A stretch of DNA of 64,000 nt, taken from NCBI GenBank assembly GCA_902493335.1, contig CABUPJ010000003.1:20415-84414 (forward strand), in the 5' to 3' direction. The stretch comes from an uncultured Porphyromonadaceae bacterium. Its GTDB lineage: Bacteria; Bacteroidota; Bacteroidia; Bacteroidales; Muribaculaceae. Position numbers and translations under genes: made by a program. Shown here piece by piece: positions 58,874 to 64,000 of this stretch (its first letter is position 1; each line of letters starts with the position of its first letter). The notes under the pieces are model-generated. The model was not told the DNA's origin and did no database searches. It was given only the letters and a program-made list of their open reading frames with translations.

Positions 58874-61003
58874 ATGATAAAACAGATAGCACAGATTGCA
58901 ATGTTGATAGGCCCGACAATAACGATGGCACAGAACAGCACATTCAATTATCCCACGGCACCGTCTGACAACACTGTCGACGATTATTTCGGCGTAAAGA
59001 TTCAGGACAAATACCGTCCCCTCGAAAACGACACGGCTGCGGCGACTATCGCCTGGGTCAATGAGGAGAACAGGCTCACACGCTCCTATCTCGACGCCAT
59101 TCCCTTCCGCCGCGCGCTGGTCGACCGTCTTACACATCTTAATAATTACGCCAAGACCGGCATGCCCTCGAAAGAAAGCGACGGTAAATATTATTTCTAT
59201 AAGAATGACGGTCTGCAGAATCAGTCGGTGCTCTACCGCTCGGACACAGCCGACGGCAAAGATGCCGAAGTCTTCATTGACCCCAACACGCTGTCTGCCG
59301 ACGGTACTGTGGCCCTCACCGGTGTCTTCATGTCGCAGGACGGCAAATATACTGCATATACCGTCTCGCGCAGCGGCAGTGACTGGACCGAAATATATGT
59401 GCTCGACACGACTACAGGCAAGCTTCTCGACGACCATATCGAATGGGCCAAATTCACCGGCGCTGTCTGGAACGGTGACGGCTTTTACTATAGCGCATAC
59501 AGCAAGCCCGAGGGCAGCACTTATTCAGTCGCCAACGAATACCACAAAGTATACTATCATAAACTGGGCACACCTCAGTCTGACGATAGCGTGATTTACG
59601 AGAACGTCAACGAGCCGCTGCACTTCCATAATGTCGGCATCACCGACAGCCGCGACGCACTTTATGTCATGGGCGGCGGCCAGGGCAACGGAAACTCGCT
59701 TTTTGTCAAAGACCTGCGCAATCCTTCGGCCGAGTGGGTCACTGTCGAGCAGAGTCAGGACAACGACGTTCAGGTAATCGGTTCGGCCGACGGCAATCTG
59801 TATATCCTTACATCGGCCGACGCACCCAACAACCGTCTTGTCGTGGTGCCTATAGCCGCTCCACAGCGTGCCAACTGGCAGGAACTCATCCCCGAGAAGA
59901 AAGACGCCGTGCTCGTCGACGCCTCTTTCGCCGGCGACAAGCTGATTGTCACATATAATAAAGACGCCTCGCACCATGCCGCCGTCTATAATAAAAAAGG
60001 TGAGAAACTCAACGACATCACGATGCCGACATACGGCACGGTAGCATTCTCGACCACTCCAAAGTCTGACGAAGTATTCTATTCGTTCTCGTCGTTTGTC
60101 TATCCGGCCGCAGTCTACAGTTATGACATGTCGACAGGCGAGAGCCGCCTGTTACGCCAGGCCGATATCGAAGGCTTCAATCCCGGCGATTACGTCACCG
60201 AGCAGGTCTTCTATACATCGAAAGACGGTACACGTGTGCCTATGTTCATCGTCCGCCGCAAGGACCTCAAGCCCGACGCCAAGAATCCGGTCTACCTCTA
60301 TGGCTACGGTGGCTTCAACATCGCCCTTAACCCCAACTTCTCAGCCAACCGTCTGCTTTGGCTCGAAAACGGCGGCATATATGCCCAGGCCAATCTGCGC
60401 GGCGGCTCTGAGTATGGTGAGGCGTGGCATCTTGCCGGAACGCTGCAGCAGAAAGAGAACGTTTTTGACGACTTCATTGCAGCCGGCGAATATATGGTCG
60501 ACAAAGGCTGGACGACGCCCGACCTTCTGACTATCGAAGGCGGCAGCAACGGCGGTCTTCTTGTGGGTGCCTGCATCAACAAACGTCCCGACCTCTTCAG
60601 AGTGGCAATCCCACGTGTAGGTGTGATGGATATGCTCCGTTATCATCTGTTTACCATCGGCTGGAACTGGGCCCATGACTACGGCACATCGGCCGACTCG
60701 CCCGAAATGGCAAATTATCTCATCGCCTATTCTCCGCTGCATAACATCAAGAACGACGGCACCCGCTATCCGTCCATCATGGTCACTACAGCCGACCATG
60801 ACGACCGGGTAGTTCCCGCCCACTCGTTCAAATATGCCGCTACCCTTCAGGAGGCCAACACCGGCGACAACCCCAAACTGATCAGAATCGACAGCAAGGC
60901 TGGCCACGGTGCCGGCAAGCCGATATCAAAAGTCATCGACGAATACGCCGACATCTATTCGTTTATCTTCTATAATCTCGGCATCGACCCCACAGCCAAG
61001 TGA
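58874..61003 (+). CDS. Prolyl oligopeptidase family serine peptidase (S9A), secreted
   Basis: 709 residues from ATG 58874, with a signal peptide (about 1-19, ending TMAQ). An N-terminal seven-bladed propeller domain (about 70-420) gates a C-terminal alpha/beta-hydrolase domain. The catalytic triad is visible: Ser in IEGGSNGGLLVGA, Asp in TADHDDRVVPAHSF and His in KAGHGAGKP. GGFNIALNPNFSANRLLWL and ANLRGGSEYGEAWH are typical of S9A. It cuts short peptides after proline in the periplasm. An upstream ATG at 58850 is in frame but lies at the predicted transcription start. Its stop overlaps the next gene's GTG start. Confidence 0.95.
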   Translation: MIKQIAQIAMLIGPTITMAQNSTFNYPTAPSDNTVDDYFGVKIQDKYRPLENDTAAATIAWVNEENRLTRSYLDAIPFRRALVDRLTHLNNYAKTGMPSKESDGKYYFYKNDGLQNQSVLYRSDTADGKDAEVFIDPNTLSADGTVALTGVFMSQDGKYTAYTVSRSGSDWTEIYVLDTTTGKLLDDHIEWAKFTGAVWNGDGFYYSAYSKPEGSTYSVANEYHKVYYHKLGTPQSDDSVIYENVNEPLHFHNVGITDSRDALYVMGGGQGNGNSLFVKDLRNPSAEWVTVEQSQDNDVQVIGSADGNLYILTSADAPNNRLVVVPIAAPQRANWQELIPEKKDAVLVDASFAGDKLIVTYNKDASHHAAVYNKKGEKLNDITMPTYGTVAFSTTPKSDEVFYSFSSFVYPAAVYSYDMSTGESRLLRQADIEGFNPGDYVTEQVFYTSKDGTRVPMFIVRRKDLKPDAKNPVYLYGYGGFNIALNPNFSANRLLWLENGGIYAQANLRGGSEYGEAWHLAGTLQQKENVFDDFIAAGEYMVDKGWTTPDLLTIEGGSNGGLLVGACINKRPDLFRVAIPRVGVMDMLRYHLFTIGWNWAHDYGTSADSPEMANYLIAYSPLHNIKNDGTRYPSIMVTTADHDDRVVPAHSFKYAATLQEANTGDNPKLIRIDSKAGHGAGKPISKVIDEYADIYSFIFYNLGIDPTAK

Positions 61004-61929
61004 GCAGATTAACGAGACTGATATTATCGTCATTGACGGCGCTGACGCTCGCGTCCTGTTTCACAGGCATAGAGAGCACCCCGAAAATTACCTCGGGCGA
61101 TGTCAGGCGCCGCCAGACGCAGACCGTTGCCGAAGACGCTTTTCTCGCTGACGTGGGTGGCACACGTCCTTCATTGTGGACAGCCGGCAAGCGGTTCTGT
61201 GTGACCGACGATAAGATTGCGATAATATTCACCGTCAATTCCGACAGCAAGGACAGCCTCGCCGGTCACGAGCTTCTGTTCAGGTCGTTCGAGCCTGTAT
61301 CGTCGCTGACCGGCGAAGGTTCGACTGACATTGTGCTGACGAGCGATCGGGGCGACGACCTGCATTATGTCGTCAACGTCCCTTATGATGAACTTATGAA
61401 ACGCGAGCGTTTCGACATACCGTTCACGGTTGAGAGCGCGGTTGTCGACAGTTTCAATACCTCGATGTCAGGCAACAGATATTATATCACTACACCGAAA
61501 TGGTATGATAACGAAACAGGGAAAGAACTCAAGGCTTTGCGACACATACCCGTCACAATCGGCAGTGTCACTCCGGGCAATAGCGTCTATCCGCTCAAAG
61601 TCACTTTCACAACCGACAGTGTCCATGGCGAACACTATGTCCTGATGACATACGGCCGTGACAAGGCTTCGACCCGAAATTTCAACAAACTCTTCGCCTT
61701 CGACAACCCCCGTGACAAATATACACGCATCAGCGACCGCACCTGGCAGCTTATTATCCACAGCAAGGTCGAGGAGGGCATGACCCGCGACGAATGTCAT
61801 CTCGCTCTCGGCACTCCCAATTCAATCAAGACCGTGCCGACCAATGCCGCTGTCTATGAACAATGGAGCTATGACGACGGTGTCTATCTGATATTTGAAG
61901 ATAATATTTTGACGAGATTCAGAGTATAA
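61000..61929 (+). CDS. Predicted lipoprotein with BamE/SmpA-like C-terminal part
   Basis: 309 residues starting at GTG, which overlaps the stop of the peptidase gene (GTGA). The signal peptide has lipobox TLASC at about residues 16-20. The central region is beta-rich and unknown to me. The last 60 residues (VEEGMTRDECHLALGTPNSI ... VYEQWSYDDGVYLIFEDNIL) follow the SmpA/OmlA (BamE) pattern of GMTxxEvxxxLGxP and a W-Y strand. Function unknown; an envelope role is likely. The GTG is the only start that keeps the signal peptide. Confidence 0.75.
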   Translation: MSRLTRLILSSLTALTLASCFTGIESTPKITSGDVRRRQTQTVAEDAFLADVGGTRPSLWTAGKRFCVTDDKIAIIFTVNSDSKDSLAGHELLFRSFEPVSSLTGEGSTDIVLTSDRGDDLHYVVNVPYDELMKRERFDIPFTVESAVVDSFNTSMSGNRYYITTPKWYDNETGKELKALRHIPVTIGSVTPGNSVYPLKVTFTTDSVHGEHYVLMTYGRDKASTRNFNKLFAFDNPRDKYTRISDRTWQLIIHSKVEEGMTRDECHLALGTPNSIKTVPTNAAVYEQWSYDDGVYLIFEDNILTRFRV

Positions 61930-61933
61930 CGAT

Positions 61934-62698
61934 ATGAAACTGACTATTCTTGGCAGCGGAACATCTACAGGAGTGCCTCAGATCGGTTGCGACTGTGAGG
62001 TCTGCCGTTCGGCAGATTCTTTTGACAAGCGCTTGCGCACGTCGGCCATCGTTGACGTCCGGGGGCGTCGTTTCCTCATCGACTGCGGCCCTGATTTCAG
62101 AGAGCAGATTCTCAGGCTCGGTTCGCCGCATCTCGACGCCGCGCTTCTGACGCATAGCCATTACGATCATGTCGGCGGCATAGACGACCTGCGGCCATAT
62201 TGCAAAGACCGTAATTTCCCGATATACTGCCGTCCCGATGTGGCCGAGGATCTGCGCAACAGAGTGCCGTATTGTTTCCGAGAACACCCATATCCCGGTG
62301 TGCCCCGGTTTGACCTGCATGAACTAACCGGTGACGCGCCGTTTACAGTCGACGGCATTGAGATTACGCCACTGCCGGTGCTCCATTATAAGCTTCCCAT
62401 CATAGGTTTCAGGATAGGCGCCCTTGCATATATCACCGACTGCAAGACCATGCCTGCCGGGACTCTCGAAAAAATAAAAGGAGTCGATACTCTTGTGATA
62501 AATGCCCTCAGGCACGAGCCCCATTTCTCTCACATGAACTTAGACGAGGCCATGGCTGTTATAAATGAAACAGCACCCCGACAGACCTTCCTGACTCATC
62601 TGAGCCACGACATGGGTCTTCACAGAGAAGTCGAAGCCACATTGCCCGATAACGTAAAGATAGCCTACGACGGTCTGACGGTTGATGTTGTTGAATAA
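61934..62698 (+). CDS. MBL-fold metallohydrolase (PhnP/RNase Z-like)
   Basis: 254 residues of the metallo-beta-lactamase fold. The N-terminus LTILGSGTSTGVPQIGC with CDCEVC is that of the PhnP-like group, and the metal motif is LTHSHYDHVGGIDDL (HxHxDH). Later ligands are in FIDCGPDF, YITDC and LTHLSHDMG. PhnP-type enzymes cut cyclic phosphodiesters such as phosphoribosyl cyclic phosphate; this protein's substrate is unknown. It starts four bases after the lipoprotein gene, in the same operon. Confidence 0.9.
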   Translation: MKLTILGSGTSTGVPQIGCDCEVCRSADSFDKRLRTSAIVDVRGRRFLIDCGPDFREQILRLGSPHLDAALLTHSHYDHVGGIDDLRPYCKDRNFPIYCRPDVAEDLRNRVPYCFREHPYPGVPRFDLHELTGDAPFTVDGIEITPLPVLHYKLPIIGFRIGALAYITDCKTMPAGTLEKIKGVDTLVINALRHEPHFSHMNLDEAMAVINETAPRQTFLTHLSHDMGLHREVEATLPDNVKIAYDGLTVDVVE

Positions 62699-62728
62699 AT
62701 CTGTTCAACAATCAAAAAACTATATGTC

Positions 62729-63454
62729 ATGACCCAAATTACGTATCTCGACCACAGCGGCTTCATGGTGAAGTCTGACAAGGTCATAATGGTATTCGAT
62801 TACTTCCGCGATCCGGCACACAAGGTGGTAAAGACTCTTGAGAAATACCCCGATATGCCGGTCGTCTTTTTTGTCTCGCACTACAGTCCCGAGCATTTCA
62901 ATCACGTCATTTTCAATCTCGGCCAAAGTCATGAACGCGCTTATGTCATTTCAAACGAGGTTCATTCACAGGAAGTGCAGAGCGACCTTGCCGTCAGCTG
63001 GATGAGCCACGGAGACATAGCCGAAAATCTTCCGGGCGGACTGAAAGTCAGAGCCTACGGCATACACGGCCAGGGAGTCAGCTATCTCGTGACGACACCC
63101 GACGGCAAGACATTCTTCCACGGCGGTGGCCTTTGCGTCGACACACGCAAGAAAACCGTTGATCCCGAAGATATTAAAAAACACGACGAACAATATCGCA
63201 TAATCGTCAATCAGATAGCCGAAGACAATGCCGCAGTCGACGTCGCTTTTATGCCTGTCGACATAGAAGACGGTCCCGATTTCGCCCAGGGAGCAACCTA
63301 CTTCCTCGAAAAAGTAAATGTCGGCATGTTTTTCCCCTTCCATGTCGAAGACCCCGACGCCAAAGCCTGCGACTACAAGCAGTACCCCTTCACCAAACAA
63401 GTCACGACCCAACTCCTTTGCCTCGTCAAACCAGGCGAAAGCATGGAAATCTGA
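62729..63454 (+). CDS. MBL-fold protein with degenerate metal motif
   Basis: 241 residues similar to MBL-fold hydrolases of the UlaG-like group: N-terminus TYLDHSGFMVKSDKVIMVFD, a strand VVFFVSHYSPEHFN where the family has SHxHxDHF, and FFHGGGLCVD where metal-binding Asp (GDxx) is normal. One His and the Asp of HxHxDH are thus missing (S and E instead), and GD is replaced by GG, so metal binding is changed or lost. Later parts (DVAFMPVDI, GMFFPFHVED) keep family features. It follows the PhnP-like gene by 30 bases; a short hairpin (62688-62711) lies between. Confidence 0.78.
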   Translation: MTQITYLDHSGFMVKSDKVIMVFDYFRDPAHKVVKTLEKYPDMPVVFFVSHYSPEHFNHVIFNLGQSHERAYVISNEVHSQEVQSDLAVSWMSHGDIAENLPGGLKVRAYGIHGQGVSYLVTTPDGKTFFHGGGLCVDTRKKTVDPEDIKKHDEQYRIIVNQIAEDNAAVDVAFMPVDIEDGPDFAQGATYFLEKVNVGMFFPFHVEDPDAKACDYKQYPFTKQVTTQLLCLVKPGESMEI

Positions 63455-63478
63455 CACCTCGACAAAATAACATGACAA

Positions 63479-63510
63479 CGACTGGATGCGGCTATCACCG
63501 CGTCCAGTCG
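63479..63510 (+). terminator. Terminator of the peptidase-MBL operon
   Basis: CGACTGGATGCGG (63479-63491) and CCGCGTCCAGTCG (63498-63510) form a 13-base stem with one mismatch and a 6-base loop, followed by TTGTTT. Confidence 0.88.
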
Positions 63511-63527
63511 TTGTTTCCGCAACCTAT

Positions 63528-63558
63528 GGCTGAAGCCCTCGCTCCATGCGGCCTCGAG
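63528..63558 (+). repeat. REP-like palindromic repeat, copy 1
   Basis: Contains GGCTGAAGCCCTCGCTCCAT followed by GCGGCCTCGAG. The core GGCTGAAGCC is an inverted repeat. It is shared almost base for base with copy 2, about 85 bases away, and in its first half with copy 3. Confidence 0.75.
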
Positions 63559-63611
63559 GAGGAGAGCGAGGCTGCATGTTAATAGTCTTGGCCCCAGTAT
63601 ATTAGCTGTGA

Positions 63612-63644
63612 GGGTTGAAACCCTCGCTCCATACGGCCTCGAGC
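63612..63644 (+). repeat. REP-like palindromic repeat, copy 2
   Basis: GGGTTGAAACCCTCGCTCCA then TACGGCCTCGAG. The core has two paired changes (C to T and G to A) compared with copy 1, which keep the stem intact. It is followed by CTCGAGGCCG, which pairs back with CGGCCTCGAG. Both copies are followed by TTAATAG. Confidence 0.75.
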
Positions 63645-63677
63645 TCGAGGCCGCACATTAATAGTTTTTTTGTACCA

Positions 63678-63704
63678 ACGATGTCAATGTTCTTTTGACA
63701 TCGT
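63678..63704. terminator. Hairpin, possible terminator
   Basis: ACGATGTCAA (63678-63687) and TTGACATCGT (63695-63704) are perfect 10-base arms with a 7-base loop. The plus strand continues T-rich. It lies 33 bases past the stop of the partial minus-strand gene, so it may end that transcript or be bidirectional. Confidence 0.5.
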
Positions 63705-63737
63705 TTTGACTTTTCAGGTGCGCGGGGATGTCTGCCG

Positions 63738-64000
63738 CTAAAGTGGTCGTGGATGGGGTGGTAGAGCCGTTTCGCTACAAGGGCTGAAGCCCTTGTTCCA
63801 TAGCCCGTCTGTCGTTTTGAGTCTGAGGGGGATGATTATCGGGACGGTGGAATCAGGCTTCTTTATCGGGATGTCGGGCGGAGCGAGCGAGGGGTCGGTG
63901 TATTCCTTGAGTCCGGGCCAGCGGTAGAGATGGGGGACGTCGGCTCGGGCATGGAGTATCAGCAGACTGTTGGGATTGCTGCTGATGACGGGGAAGACGG
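63738..64000 (-). CDS. 3' end of an unrecognised protein gene (start outside window)
   Basis: An open minus-strand frame of 86 codons from the window edge to TAG (63738-63740). The visible C-terminus includes HARADVPHLYRWPGLKEYTD and PPDIPIKKPDSTVPIIIPLR, with normal codon use, so it reads like real protein. I do not recognise the family. The last ~28 residues, after TTDGLW, are encoded in part by repeat copy 3 (63781-63805) and unrelated sequence, suggesting that the original end was replaced. Confidence 0.6.
   Translation of the reverse strand, partial: VFPVISSNPNSLLILHARADVPHLYRWPGLKEYTDPSLAPPDIPIKKPDSTVPIIIPLRLKTTDGLWNKGFSPCSETALPPHPRPL
63781..63805 (+). repeat. REP-like palindromic repeat, copy 3, inside a coding end
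   Basis: GGGCTGAAGCCCTTGTTCCA then TAGCC: the same core and spacing as copies 1 and 2, with C to T changes. It overlaps the 3' end of the partial minus-strand gene, where it encodes NKGFSP. Confidence 0.7.

Noticed and set aside
62688..62711. TTGTTGAA/TTCAACAA hairpin as a terminator between the two MBL genes
   Set aside because: It begins inside the coding end of the first gene, is AT-rich and lacks a following T tract on the plus strand; the genes may be cotranscribed through it.
63479..63805. Repeats at the right edge as a CRISPR array
   Set aside because: There are only three imperfect copies at unequal distances (about 85 and 170 bases) with no equal-length spacers and no cas genes nearby.

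Overview
The window looks like chromosomal DNA of a Bacteroidales bacterium, most likely of the family Muribaculaceae (an inference; no rRNA gene is present). Supporting signs are the many promoters of the Bacteroidetes type (TTTG, a 19-21 base spacer, then TAnnTTTG), lineage-typical families (DUF5606, DUF4421, a PG_1098-like THUMP methyltransferase, a GT3-type glycogen synthase, class III fructose bisphosphatase, a TonB with an acidic linker), a complete Na+-NQR operon and the general lack of strong Shine-Dalgarno sequences. I saw no phage, integrase, insertion sequence, CRISPR array, tRNA or rRNA. It is mainly a core-genome region.

Layout. 1-9.3 kb: a CPBP protease and TrmN6 (minus) diverge from EngB, a tiny acidic protein, a RelA-type (p)ppGpp synthetase and a lipoprotein (plus). 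An alpha/beta hydrolase and a DUF5606 protein (minus) follow, then a Yip1-like membrane protein with SmpB (plus) and a methyltransferase (minus). 9.35-18.2 kb, all minus: pgk, pyrF-DUF4153-prfA, and a glycogen pair (GT3 synthase then alpha-glucan phosphorylase). 18.3-25.1 kb, minus: a FadL-type porin and a two-gene unit for a secreted GH10-like hydrolase plus a phosphoesterase/beta-propeller protein. 25.2-34.0 kb, minus: a seven-gene operon of MacA-like adaptor, two MacB/FtsX-type permeases, ATPase, TolC-type channel, sigma-54 activator and histidine kinase, preceded by a sigma-54-like promoter. 34.1-38.5 kb, minus: a CASTOR/POLLUX-like channel with a RyR domain, coupled to class III FBPase. 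38.6-44.5 kb, minus: nqrABCDEF.

44.5-64 kb: a 585-base intergenic region leads to exbB-exbD-exbD-tonB on the plus strand, then tamB with an AGCS amino-acid:Na+ symporter. A small lipoprotein (minus), a DUF4421 outer-membrane protein (plus) and a divergent EF-G paralogue without the catalytic histidine (minus) come next. The last plus-strand group is a prolyl oligopeptidase, a BamE-like lipoprotein and two metallo-beta-lactamase-fold proteins. The right edge carries three copies of a short palindromic repeat, one of which forms the 3' end of a partial minus-strand gene.

Functional links. NQR exports Na+ on NADH oxidation, and the AGCS symporter can use that gradient. ExbB/ExbD/TonB energise outer-membrane uptake and TamB serves envelope biogenesis. 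The altered RelA and EF-G proteins both point to starvation physiology. The most distinctive assembly is the efflux operon that encodes its own sigma-54 activator and kinase and has a sigma-54-type promoter in front of it, which would make it autoregulated.
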